DNA from: Mesostigma viride
Taxonomy: Eukaryota; Streptophyta; Mesostigmatophyceae; Mesostigmatales; Mesostigmataceae
Direction of reading: 5' to 3'
DNA length: 33,080 nucleotides
NCBI GenBank assembly: GCA_009746045.1
Contig: RPFO01000112.1
Coordinates: forward strand, 1-33,080
Shown: in pieces, positions 20,701 through 32,100 of the stretch
How the letters are laid out: every line of letters starts with the position of its first letter
How positions within the stretch are numbered: position 1 is the first letter of the stretch
The notes under the pieces: generated by a model
Databases searched by the model: none
The model's input: the letters and a program-made list of their open reading frames with translations, nothing else
What the model was told of the DNA's origin: nothing
Position numbers and translations under genes: made by a program

Positions 20701-21206
20701 CTAAGCCCACGATCCTTCTCAGATGTTCCCAAGTCGCCAAAAGCCTTCTTGATGTTATCCCGAAGAGATTCCGCCCAATTTTCAGGAAGCCCGCCGTCAC
20801 AGTTCTTCCTCTTCTTAATGCCGTTGCTCTCCGCCACCATGGCATTTAGTCTTGAAGCTGCGCAAGACAGAACCTCCGCGCTCATCTCTGGCGTCCTGTG
20901 GTTGTTTGCTTTCACGCGTTCCGCCATGATAGGAAAGATGTCATTGGCAATTTTGTACCCCTTGTTCTCGATGTACTTGTCGCTCCAGAGACCGCGAAGT
21001 GCAGGCTCCCGGTCGTCATTGGACAAGGGACGCGAACCGTCGGAAACGGCCCCCCGCCCCGATCGCGCCATCAGACTTTGGTCAGACGGCAGCTGATTTT
21101 TTTCGCCTCTTAATCCCGCGGCACCGAAAGCCCTGAGGATGAGTAATGATAAATAATCACCATTAAAGACACGACGAAAACGATGGGCATCAAACAAGAA
21201 CGACAA
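17722..21206 (-). CDS. DDE-transposase-like protein of an unassigned DNA transposon, four or more exons
   Basis: Exon 1 runs from 21206 (or the Met at about 21072, MARSGRGAV) to about 20300. The frame changes in a G-rich patch (about 20253-20300), by a tiny intron or a homopolymer indel. Exon 2 ends at 19574, exon 3 is 19420-18617, exon 4 is 18453-17722 with the stop. Exon 2 holds Cys/His clusters (TTFCKHMPACVKG, NLCACQHH, CECGPECHACDH) suggesting zinc binding. Exon 3 carries HTDYAENYQSY, FIGWSDNCSMQFKS and FGEQHGKGEVDGAGGTVK, whose acidic residues could form a D-D-D/E triad. From memory, proteins with D-[YF]-x-E-N-Y and H-G-K-x-x-x-D-G-x-G-G-T-V-K occur as unnamed ORFs in many protists and animals; I cannot assign a superfamily. 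Exon 4 ends with another CYCGGAC cluster and a basic tail. Apart from the exon 1/2 junction it is open throughout, so it may be a recent, perhaps active copy. Confidence 0.72.
18454..18616 (-). other. last intron of the transposase gene, carrying the 18-bp palindromic motif
   Basis: The donor GAG|GTAATTAAG is at 18616 and the acceptor GACGCGCAG ends at 18454; length 163 nt, so splicing is required to join FFEFPE to VLPYSPGRG. AACGACGGCCGGCGTAAC lies at 18566-18583 (+ orientation), identical to the B form found in the upstream array at 21295 and 21525. Confidence 0.7.
19421..19573 (-). repeat. intron of the transposase gene with 72-bp tandem duplication and two donors
   Basis: GAG|GTAATTTTTAG donors occur at 19573 and again at 19501, exactly 72 bp apart, because the segment including the exon's last codons (VLGPE) is duplicated. 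Acceptor TTTCTACAG ends at 19421. Both possible introns (153 and 81 nt) are multiples of three with no in-frame stop, so retained, partly spliced and fully spliced RNAs all keep the frame. Each copy contains GTTGCGCCCCAAGGCGTTTC, which matches the outer arms of the 18-bp palindromic motif found upstream of the gene. Confidence 0.75.
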
Positions 21207-21217
21207 GCGTCATTAAT

Positions 21218-21770
21218 AACGCCGGCCGGCGCAACTGGATACATGTAAACCATACAAAAGTGATTTTATGAAACACATACAGTTTGTCATTAATAACGAC
21301 GGCCGGCGTAACTCGGGCGCAATTAAAAACCATTAAGAAGCAACTCAGGATATGCAGGCAGAAATCCTTCAGGTGTAAAAAAGATGTACAAACACACTTT
21401 TGGTAATGGGGCCTGATTGCGCAACTGCAAGATACCATTGGAAACGCCGGCCGGCGCAACTGGATGCATGTACATAAACCATACAAAAGTGATTTGCACA
21501 AAACCCCTACAATTTGTCATGAGTAACGACGGCCGGCGTAACTCGGTTGCATTTGAAAACCACAAAGAAGCAACTCAGGTAGTGAAGGCGGAAATCCCAG
21601 AGGTGATAAAATGTTTACCAACACAAAATGTTGATAAGCGTGCAAGCTTTTGCAAGTGCGCGCAAGATACCATTGGAAACGCCGGCCGGCGCAACTGGAA
21701 CACCAAAACAAAAAACTTGATTTGCACGAAACCCATTCAGTTCGTCATGGATAACGACGGCCGGCGCAAC
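21218..21770. repeat. three tandem ~230-bp units each with two palindromic GC-rich motifs, upstream of the transposase gene
   Basis: Form A, AACGCCGGCCGGCGCAAC, is at 21218, 21443 and 21678. Form B, AACGACGGCCGGCGTAAC, is at 21295 and 21525, with a hybrid (AACGAC...GCAAC) at 21753. Spacings alternate 77, 148, 82, 153 and 75 bp. The CGCCGGCCGGCG core of form A is a perfect 12-bp palindrome in otherwise AT-richer sequence. Flanking words are also shared (ACCATTGGAA before A, TTTGTCAT before B), so whole units were duplicated and have diverged. The block directly precedes the 5' end of the minus-strand gene and could be its promoter or the transposase-binding subterminal repeats. Confidence 0.85.
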
Positions 21771-22065
21771 TTCATGGCACTCACCACTTTCACCAAATGC
21801 CATGTCGCCATTATATTGAGGAAAGCGAAGTATGCCCACTTGAAGCTGTGGTCTGCAGAACATTGACACAAAATATGCATGGTATTTCAAGCAATGAATG
21901 CTATGTGTCAGGCATCAATGTCTTTATTGTATCCAAATGTGGTTAGGACGGAGGTTTACATTGGTTGCTATTTTAAGACAATGGCGTATAACCAAACATT
22001 GCACACACTCAAGAGTGTACTTATGCTGAACTGGAAAGGAACATTAAACCCCAATAAGGTAGATA
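21771..22065. other. spacer right of the palindrome array, no gene seen
   Basis: About 300 bp of ordinary-looking sequence. The right end of the DNA transposon may lie here, but no terminal repeat could be matched to the left side of the gene. Short frames have no recognisable content. Confidence 0.4.
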
Positions 22066-22232
22066 TTTTTCTTTTACATTTTAATTTTTTATATACTACT
22101 TTATATAATATTATATTATATTATATTATATTATGCTATATTATGTTATATGAAATAACATTAAAATTAACATAAAATTAAAATTATATATTAATTATAG
22201 TATATTATATAATTTATATTATATATTATATT
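22066..22232. other. AT-rich patch with TATAT/TATTA repeats
   Basis: Almost pure A and T, with tandem TATTA units at about 22105-22145 and TATAT-rich tail. It contrasts sharply with the GC-rich sequence on either side. It might be a matrix-attachment-like or unwinding element, or a decayed element end; nothing in the sequence decides. Confidence 0.85.
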
Positions 22233-24080
22233 CACGATGCTCTGTGTATTAATGACATATCAGACACACCTACATCACATCGCCTTGATGTTTCCGTTGT
22301 ATGGGTCCGGTCGGGCGTTGGTAGCTGGTCGACAACAATTCTACATTTCCTAAAAAAAAATGCGACCGTGCCTACATTCGAAGGCGCGCTGTGGCTGACC
22401 TGAACTATCGGTGAACACCTCGGCGTCACTTGACCGGCCTAGGTTGACATTTCGGCAGAGTAACGCTGCTTAAAGGATCCTTGCGTAGTTCGCGCGATTT
22501 GGCTCTTTATATATGTTTTTGGAGACGACGAGCAAGCATCCGATTGGTCAGCCAATTCCTGTCCAGTCCTCGGACAGTGTCCAATCCGGTGCTTGGGATC
22601 CAGAAAACGTGCTCGAGCCTGGCCACTCTGTCGCGGGCGCCGCGCTAGTGGCGTCGCGCCCAAACCTGACCAGGCCATAGGAAAGGGCGGGGGCGAATGC
22701 AAGAATTATTGTTATATCCTGACCTGTCCTGGGGAAGGTCCGGGGCGAATGCAAGAATTAATATACCTGCGTATGCAACCAACACGGCCGATCCACATAC
22801 ATAATCCGACTGAGCTGGACGGTACGGACCAAATTTCGGTGCAAATTGAGGCCCAAAAGCTATGTCGGCATGGTGCGCGCACCCCTTGCGGTAGGGGCCA
22901 TGGCGACTGCCTTTAGACGAAACGTGACAAATCTGGCACGCGGAAAGCAGAAATGCTCGATTGTTGGAGAAAATTAGTTACTGATTCTAATTTATGGCGG
23001 GATGGTTGCGATCTATAATGTCGCGGGCTTTTTTTCTTTGCCATCGGCAGGGGGGGTCCGGCCTGAATTTCTGTCGGGATGAATAAAGTATATTGGATGC
23101 CTGCCGGGTTGATTGTCGATTGTTGCCAGTTTTGATGGTCGTAAGGAAAGCTAGTTTAATGATGTTTCTAAAGCCGTAAAAATTCCCGCTGCTATCTTTA
23201 CCTTTCCCGTCATTTTGCGGTAAGATAACATTAGCCCTGCGCGATGCGTACTGCCCAACCACTCCATGAAAGGGTGGACTTTCTTGTGCGCCTGGGCACG
23301 AATAAATGCCCGTTATGGTACGTTCTTGTGTTAAACGTCTTAAGCTTGCGTTTTCCTGCTTTCTTACCTCGTTGAGCGTAAGCTTTTTGCCTTCTTTCCG
23401 GCCAGATGCAGCCAGAAAGTTGCGGGTCCTGGCGCTGCATCGCTGGATTCCTGGGTGTCTTTTAGCTAGTTAATCGTCTGTGACGTGGCTGGCTTTCTGC
23501 AGCGCGTGGCCCGCAACCTGTCGGGAAGGTGTAATGCTTTTATTTCCATGCTTCTCTGAAATTTCTTTTGCTTTATAGACAGTTGTGTTCGAGGAAATTC
23601 ACGCGGTCTTCCTAAGCAGCGGCATCATTTTCCCCAGACACTGACGAGCTGGCACCTGTCTCCTAAAGAGAGCGGCTCGTGCTTGTTAGAAAGGAGGCAG
23701 TGTGCATTTTGCGGGACACAATGCTTTGGTGGCACATGCGTCAGGTAGGCTGTTCCAATGGTCTCTTCACCTTTCCCACTGAGTAAATGTTAGCATTTGT
23801 CATGCTAACCAGAGCAGCTAGCCACAGGTTGGCTGGATAAAAAGTCAGCTTATTTTCTCTTTATATACTGCGTGTGTGGTCCTCCACGTGTCCGGCTTGT
23901 TGGGCATTTTGGAAGAGGGTTTATAATGTGTTGTTGGGTGGAACAACTTGGTTGTTGGCACAAAATCACACATTATTAGCCTGAGATAGGCATGACATAT
24001 GCTGCTCAGGCGTGTCGTCCTACCAGCCTTGTTGTTAAGGGTAGACTCACAAGGCTGGCTGTGCCGATGGAGGGGTGGGG
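22233..24080. other. non-coding interval with small repeats and hairpin
   Basis: No gene recognised in about 1.85 kb. GGGGCGAATGCAAGAATTA occurs at 22690-22708 and 22742-22760, a 52-bp-period duplication. At about 22505-22556 a TTTATATATG stretch is followed by GATTGGTCAGCCAAT, an inverted pair of CCAAT boxes, which is promoter-like but has no gene I can attach. A perfect 8-bp hairpin, GTTAGCAT and ATGCTAAC with a 5-nt loop, lies at 23789-23809. Confidence 0.5.
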
Positions 24081-24083
24081 CGT

Positions 24084-24851
24084 GCTAGCCCCCCCCACAC
24101 CCACGCATGCATGCTAGCCCACCCCCACACCCACGCATGCATGCTAGCCCCGGCCCCGGCCCCCCCACACCCACGCATGCATGCTAGCCCCCCCCACACC
24201 CACGCATGCATGCTAGCCCACACTCACACCCACGCATGCATGCTAGCCCACCCCCACACCCACGCATGCATGCTAGCCCCCCCACACACCCACGCATGCA
24301 TGCCAGCCCCCCCACACACCCACGCATGCATGACCGCCCCCCCCACACCCACGCATGCATGCTAGCCCACCCCCACACCCACGCATGCATGCTAGCCCCC
24401 CCACACACCCACGCATGGATGCCAGCCCCCACACACACCCACGCATGCATGACAGCCCCCCCACACACCCACGCATGCATGCTAGCCCCCCACACACACC
24501 CACGCATGCATGCCAGCCCCCATACACACCCACGCATGCATGCCAGCCCCCCCCCACACTTACGCATGCATGCTAGCCCCCCACACACACCCACGCATGC
24601 ATGCCAGCCCCCCCCACACCCACGCATGCATGCCAGCCCCCCCCCACACTTACGCATGCATGCTAGCCCCCCACACACACCCACGCATGCATGCCAGCCC
24701 CCCCCACACCCACGCATGCAGGCTAGCCCAACCCCACACCCACGCATGCATGCCAGCCCACCCCCACACCCACACGTGCATGCCAGCCCACCCCCACACC
24801 CACGCATGCATGCCAGCCCACCCCCACACCCACGCGTGCATGCCAGCCCAC
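24084..24851. repeat. 30-bp minisatellite with GCATGCATGC palindrome, about 25 copies
   Basis: The unit is about CCCACACCCACGCATGCATG plus CTAGCCCACC. CACGCATGCA recurs at 24201, 24231, 24261, 24291 and 24321 and onward at 29-31 bp; one unit is extended to 40 bp by CGGCCCCGGC near 24150. Each unit carries GCATGCATGC and usually GCTAGC, replaced by GCCAGC in the later half. A 30-bp period keeps frames open on both strands (up to 233 residues, HACMLAHPHT type), which are artefacts. Confidence 0.96.
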
Positions 24852-25118
24852 CCCTAGCTTGAGCGTGCTTGTAAAGTTTTTGCATGGTTTATTAAAATGA
24901 GTGGAATATGTATTTATTGCATTAAATGTTAATTTTATTGATCATGAATGAAAATGGTCAACATTGCCGAAGTGCCCCTAAATTGCTCAATATTGTGTGC
25001 TCAAGAATTCAATGAGGATTGTCATCATGGAAACCCGCACAAATTCACGATTCCGGGCATGCATGTGAAAGTATCAAGAACAATTTTCAATTAAGAATGG
25101 TATCTCATTGTTCCATGA
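24852..25118. other. AT-rich spacer between two tandem arrays
   Basis: About 265 bp of unique AT-rich sequence separating the 30-bp minisatellite from the ~71-bp satellite. No coding capacity or repeat structure is visible. Confidence 0.6.
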
Positions 25119-28100
25119 ATCAATATGACTCCATGTACGTAGACAAGCCATGATGACCCCATGGGAGCCTGAATCCTCATCATTAAATACATAAATGCCA
25201 CCCATGTACGTAGACGGGCCATGATGACACCAATGGAGCCTGAATCCTCATCATTAATTACATAAATGCCAACCATGTACATACACGGGCAATGATGACA
25301 CCATGGGAGCCTGAATCCTCATCATTAATTACATAAATGCCAACCATGTACGTAGGCCAGCCATGATGACACTGTGGGAGCCTGAATCCTCATCATTAAT
25401 TTCATACATGCCAACAACACGTAGACGGGCCATAATGACACCACGGGAGCCTGAATCCTGATCATTTTTTTTTCTTTGACATCCATGTACGTAGGCCAGC
25501 CATGATGACACCATGGGAGCCTGAATCCTCATCATTTTTTTTCTGAGACATCCATGTACGTAGGCCAGCCATGATGACACCATGGGAGCCTGAATCCTCA
25601 TCATTTTTTTTCTGAGACATCCATGTACGTAGGCCAGCCATGATGACACCATGGGAGCCTGAATCCTCATCATTAAATACATACATGCCATCCATGTACG
25701 TAGACAGGCCATGACATCTGACACCATGGGAGCCTGAATCCTCATCATTTACTATTCCTTGACATCCATGTACGTAGACGGGCCATGATGACACCATGGG
25801 AGCCTGAATCCTCTTCATTTTTTTTTCTTTGACATCCATGTACATACGTAGGCCAGCCATGATGACACCAATGGAGCCTGAATCCTCATCATTAATTACA
25901 TACATAAATGCCATGATCATCAATGACCCCATGGGAGCCTGAATCCTCATCATTAAATACATAAATGCCACGGTCCATGTACGTAGACGGGCCATGATGA
26001 CACCAATGGAGCCTGAATCCTCATCATTAATTACATAAATGCCAACCATGTACATACACGGGCAATGATGACACCATGGGAGCCTGAATCCTCATCATTA
26101 ATTACATAAATGCCAACCATGTACGTAGGCCAGCCATGATGACACTATGGGAGCCTGAATCCTCATCATTCATTTCATACATGCCAACAACACGTAGACG
26201 GGCCATAATGACACCACGGGAGCCTGAATCCTCATCATTTTTTTTTCTTTGACATCCATGTACGTAGGCCAGCCATGATGACACCATGGGAGCCTGAATC
26301 CTCATCATTTTTTTTCTGAGACATCCATGTACGTAGGCCAGCCATGATGACACCATGGGAGCCTGAATCCTCATCATTAAATACATACATGCCATCCATG
26401 TACGTAGACAGGCCATGATGACACCATGGGAGCCTGAATCCTCATCATTTACTATTCCTTGACATCCATGTACGTAGACGGGCCATGATGACACCATGGG
26501 AGCCTGAATCCTCATCATTTTTTTTTCTTTGACATCCATGTACATACGTAGGCCAGCCATGATGACACCAATGGAGCCTGAATTCTCATCATTAATTACA
26601 TACATGCCATCCATGTACGTAGACAGGCCATGACATCTGACACCATGGGAGCCTGAATCCTCATCATTTACTATTCCTTGACATCCATGTACGTAGACGG
26701 GCCATGATGACACCATGGGAGCCTGAATCCTCATCATTTTTTTTTCTTTGACATCCATGTACATACGTAGGCCAGCCATGATGACACCAATGGAGCCTGA
26801 ATCCTCATCATTAATTACATACATAAATGCCAACCATGTACATACACGGGCAATGATGACACCAATGGAGCCTGAATCCTCATCATTAATTACATAAATG
26901 GCAACCATGTACATACACGGGCAATGATGACACCATGGGAGCCTGAATCCTCATCATTTTTTTTTTCTTTGACATCCATGTACATACGTAGGCCAGCCAT
27001 GATGACACCAATGGAGCCTGAATCCTCATCATTAATTACATACATGCCATCCATGTACGTAGACAAGCCATGATGACCCCATGGGAGCCTGAATCCTCAT
27101 CATTAATTACATACATGCCATCCATGTACGTAGACAGGCCATGATGACACCATGGGAGCCTGAATCCTCATCATTTACTATTCCTTGACATCCATGTACG
27201 TAGGCCAGCCATGGAGACACCATGGGAGCCTGAATCCTCCTCATTAATTACATAAATGCCAACCATGTACGTAGACAAGCCATGATGACCCCATGGGAGC
27301 CTGAATCCTCATCATTAATTACATAAATGCCATCCATGTACGTAGACGGGCCATGATGACACCATGGGAGCCTGAATCCTCATCATTTACTATTCCTTGA
27401 CATCCATGTACGTAGGCCAGCCATGGAGACACCATGGGAGCCTGAATCCTCCTCATTAATTACATAAATGCCAACCATGTACGTAGACAAGCCATGATGA
27501 CCCCATGGGAGCCTGAATCCTCATCATTAATTACATAAATGCCATCCATGTAAGTAGACGGGCCATGATGACACCATGGGAGCCTGAATCCTCCTCATTA
27601 ATTACATAAATGCCAACCATGTACGTAGACAAGCCATGATGACACCATGGGAGCCTGAATCCTCATCATTAATTACATAAATGCCATCCATGTACGTAGA
27701 CGGGCCATGATGACACCATGGGAGCCTGAATCCTCATCATTAATTACATAAATGCCAACCATGTACGTAGGCCAGCCATGGAGACACCATGGGAGCCTGA
27801 ATCCTCATCATTAATTACATACATGCCAACAATGTAGGTAGACAAGCCATGATGACACCATGGGAGCCTGAATCCTCATCATTTATTTTATGAGACATCC
27901 ATGTACGTAGGCCAGCCATGATGACACCATGGGAGCCTGAATCCTCATCATTTCTTTTTCTTTGACATCCATGTACGTAGGCCAGCCATGATGACACCAT
28001 GGGAGCCTGAATCCTCCTCATTAATTACATACATGCCATCCATGTACGTAGACGGGCCATGATGACACCATGGGAGCCTGAATCCTCATCATTTACTATT

Positions 28101-29100
28101 CCTTGACATCCATGTACGTAGGCCAGCCATGGAGACACCATGGGAGCCTGAATCCTCATCATTAATTACATAAATGCCAACCATGTACGTAGACAAGCCA
28201 TGATGACACCATGGGAGCCTGAATCCTCCTCATTAATTACATAAATGCCAACCATGTACGTAGACAAGCCATGATGACACCATGGGAGCCTGAATCCTCA
28301 TCATTAATTACATACATGCCATCCATGTACGTAGACAGCCATGATGACACCATGGGAGCCTGAATCCTCATCATTTACTATTCCTTGACATCCATGTACG
28401 TAGGCCAGCCATGGAGACACCATGGGAGCCTGAATCCTCCTCATTAATTACATAAATGCCAACCATGTACGTAGACAAGCCATGATGACCCCATGGGAGC
28501 CTGAATCCTCATCATTAATTACATAAATGCCATCCATGTACGTAGACGGGCCATGATGACACCATGGGAGCCTGAATCCTTATCATTTACTATTCCTTGA
28601 CATCCATGTACGTAGGCCAGCCATGGAGACACCATGGGAGCCTGAATCCTCATCATTAATTACATAAATGCCAACCATGTACGTAGACAAGCCATGATGA
28701 CACCATGGGAGCCTGAATCCTCCTCATTAATTACATAAATGCCAACCATGTACGTAGACAAGCCATGATGACACCATGGGAGCCTGAATCCTCATCATTA
28801 ATTACATACATGCCATCCATGTACGTAGACAGGCCATGATGACACCATGGGAGCCTGAATCCTCATCATTTACTATTCCTTGACATCCATGTACGTAGGC
28901 CAGCCATGGAGACACCATGGGAGCCTGAATCCTCCTCATTAATTACATAAATGCCAACCATGTACGTAGACAAGCCATGATGACACCATGGGAGCCTGAA
29001 TCCTCATCATTTACTATTCCTTGACATCCATGTACGTAGGCCAGCCATGATGACACCAATGGAGCCTGAATCCTCCTCGTTAATTACATAAATGCCAACC
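25119..29100. repeat. ~70-72-bp satellite DNA with alternating linkers, clean part
   Basis: About 56 head-to-tail monomers. The conserved core is CCATGTACGTAG, then a variable 5-6 bases (ACGGG, GCCAG, ACAAG or ACAGG), then CCATGATGACACCATGGGAG and CCTGAATCCTCATCATT. It contains palindromes TACGTA and CCATGG and the inverted pair ATGATGA/TCATCAT around a ~20-nt loop. Linkers come in classes: AATTACATAAATGCCAA, ACTATTCCTTGACAT, poly-T then CTTTGACAT, poly-T then CTGAGACAT, and ATTTTATGAGACAT. Minus-strand frames of 139-270 residues arise because some monomers are 72 bp; they are not judged coding. Confidence 0.97.
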
Positions 29101-32100
29101 ATGTACGTAGACAAGCCATGATGACCCATGGGAGCCTGAATCCTCATCATTTACTATTTGACATCCATGTACGTAGACGGGCCATGATGACACCATGGGA
29201 GCCTGAATCCTCATCATTAATTACTATGCCATCCATGTACGTAGGCAGCCATGATGACACCATGGAGCCTGAATCCTCATCATTTTACATACATGCCATC
29301 CATGTACGTAGACAGCCATGATGACACCATGGGAGCCTGAATCCTCATCATTTACTATTCCTTGACATCCATGTACGTAGGCCAGCCATGGAGACACCAT
29401 GGGAGCCTGAATCCTCCTCATTAATTACATAAATGCCAACCATGTACGTAGACAAGCCCACAAGCCATGATGAGCCCCATGGGAGCCTGAATCCTCATCA
29501 CTATTACCTATTCCTGTTGACATCCATGTAACTGACGGGCCATGATGCCAACCATGGGAGCCTGGAATCTCATCATAACTATTCCTTGACCATCCATGTA
29601 CGTAGGCCAGCATGATGACACCATGAGCCTGAATACTCTCAATTTTCTAATGAGAACTTCCAGGCGACATAAATGCCCATGTAGGGTTTAGACAAGCTCA
29701 TGATGACCCATGGGAGCCTGAACTCATCATTTAACTATTCCTTGACATCCATTTGTACGTAGGCCAGCCATTGGGAGACACCAATGGGAGCCTGGAATCC
29801 TCTCAATTAATTACATAAATGGCCAACCATCGTACGTAGCACAAGCATGAATGACCCCATGGGAGCCTGAAATTCCTCATCATTAAATTACATAAATGCA
29901 TCCATGTAAGTAGACGGGAACATGATGACACCATGGGGAGCCTGATCCTCCTCATACATTTACATAAAATCCACCATGTAACGTATGACAAGCCTGGATG
30001 ACACCATGGAGCCTGGAATCCTATCATTAATTACATAAATGCCACTCATGTCGTAGAACGGGCCATGATGAACCATGGGAGCTGATCCTCATCATTATTA
30101 CATAAATGCCATTCATGTACGTAGGCCGCATGGAGAATCAGACCATGGGAACCTGATCCTCATCATTATTACATAACATGCCAAAATGTAGGTTGAAAGC
30201 CATGATGCACAGGGGGCCTGAAATCCTCATCATTTCATTTTATGAGACATCCATGTACGTAGGCCAGCCATGATGAACACCATGGGAGCCTGAAATCTCA
30301 TCCCATTTCTTTCTTTGACATCCATGTACGTAGGCCAGCCATCATGACCCAATGGGAGCCCTGAATCCTCCTCATTAATTACATACATGCCATCCTATGT
30401 CGTACACGGGCCATTGATGACACCATGGAGCCTGAATCCTCCTCATTTACTTGTCTTGACACTCCATGTACGTAAGAACGGGCCATGATGACAAATGCGG
30501 ACCCATGAAATCTTCATCATTTTTTTTTTCTTGACATCCATGTACATACGTAGCCAGCCATGATCACACCTGGAAGCCTGAATGCCTCAATCATTATTAC
30601 ATACATAAATGCCATGATCATCAATGACCCCATGGGACGCCCTGAATCCTCTCATTTAAGATACATAAGCCACGGTCATGCTAAGGTAGAGGGCCATGAT
30701 GACCAATGGGCCTGAATCCTCATCATTATTACATAAATGCCATACCATGTACATACACGGGCAATGATGAACATGGGAGCCTGAATCCTCTATTATAATA
30801 ATAGTGCCAAACCATGTACGTAGGCCATGCCATGATGACACTATGGGAGCCTGAATCCTCATCCATTAATTTCATACATGCCAACAAACACGTAGACGGG
30901 CCCATAATGACACCACGGGAGCCTGAATCCTCATCATTTTTTTTTCTTTGACATCCAATTGTACGTAGGCAAGCCATGACTGACAACATGGGAGCCTGAA
31001 TCCTCATCATTTTTTTCTGAGACAATCCATGTTAACGTAGCCAGCGCATGAATGAACCTGGGAAGCCTGATCCTCATCATTACAATAATCATGGCCATCC
31101 GATGTAGTAGACAGGCATGAATGACACCATGGGAGCCTGAAATCCTCATCATTTACTATTCCTTGACATCCATGTACGAGACGGGCCATGATGACATAAC
31201 CATGGAGAAGCCTGAATCCTCATCATTTTTTATTTCTTTGACATCCATGTGACACGTAGGCCCAGCCATGATGACACCATGGAGCCTGAATCTCATCATT
31301 AATTACATAACATCCATCCATGTACGTAGACAGCGCCATGAATCTGACAACCATGGGAGCCTGAATCTCCATCATGTACTATTCCTTGACATCCATGTAA
31401 GTAGACGGCGCCATGATGACACCATGGGAGCCTGAATCCTCATCATGTTTTTTTTCTTTGACATCTCATGGTACAATACTAGCCACCATGATGACACCAA
31501 TGGAGCCTGAATCCTCATTCATTAATTGACATAACATAAAATGCCAACATGTACATACACGGGCATGATGACCCCAATGGAGCCTGAATCCTTCATCATT
31601 AATTTACATAAATGAACCATGTACAATACACGGGCCCAATGATGACACCGTGGGAGCCTGAATCCCCTCATATTTTTTTTTCTTTGACATCCATGTAATA
31701 CGTAAGCCAGCCATGATGACACCATGGACCTGAATCTCATCATTAATTACATACATGCCATCATGGTACGTCAGAAAAGCCATATGACCCCATGGGAAGC
31801 CCTGAATCTCATCAAATTAATTACATACATGCCATCCATGTATAGACAGGCATGATGACACCAGGAGCCTGAATCCTCTATCTTTATCTATTCCTTGACA
31901 ATCCATGTACGTAGGCAGCATGGAGACACATGGAGCCTGAATCACACCTCATTAATTACATAATGCCAAACCATAGTACGTAGACAAGCCATGATGACCC
32001 CATGGGGAGCCGTGAATCCTCAATCATTAATACATAAATGCATCCATGACGTAAGACGGGCCAATGATGACACATGGGAGCCTGAATCCTCAAGTCATTT

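Noticed and set aside
21417-21866. 149-codon plus-strand frame across the palindromic array, and VTPAVV/VAPAGV minus-strand frames
   Set aside because: The apparent peptide repeats come from the duplicated 18-bp DNA motif; frames are broken between units and there is no sign of coding constraint.
24075-24885. Frames over the 30-bp array on both strands
   Set aside because: The 30-bp period equals ten codons without a stop. Identical decapeptides on both strands and no start or regulatory context.
25119-27000. Minus-strand frames with DEDSGSHGVIMAGLRTWM repeats, up to 270 residues
   Set aside because: Open only where monomers happen to be 72 bp long; frames break wherever a monomer is 70 or 71 bp. 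This is satellite DNA, not a repeat protein.
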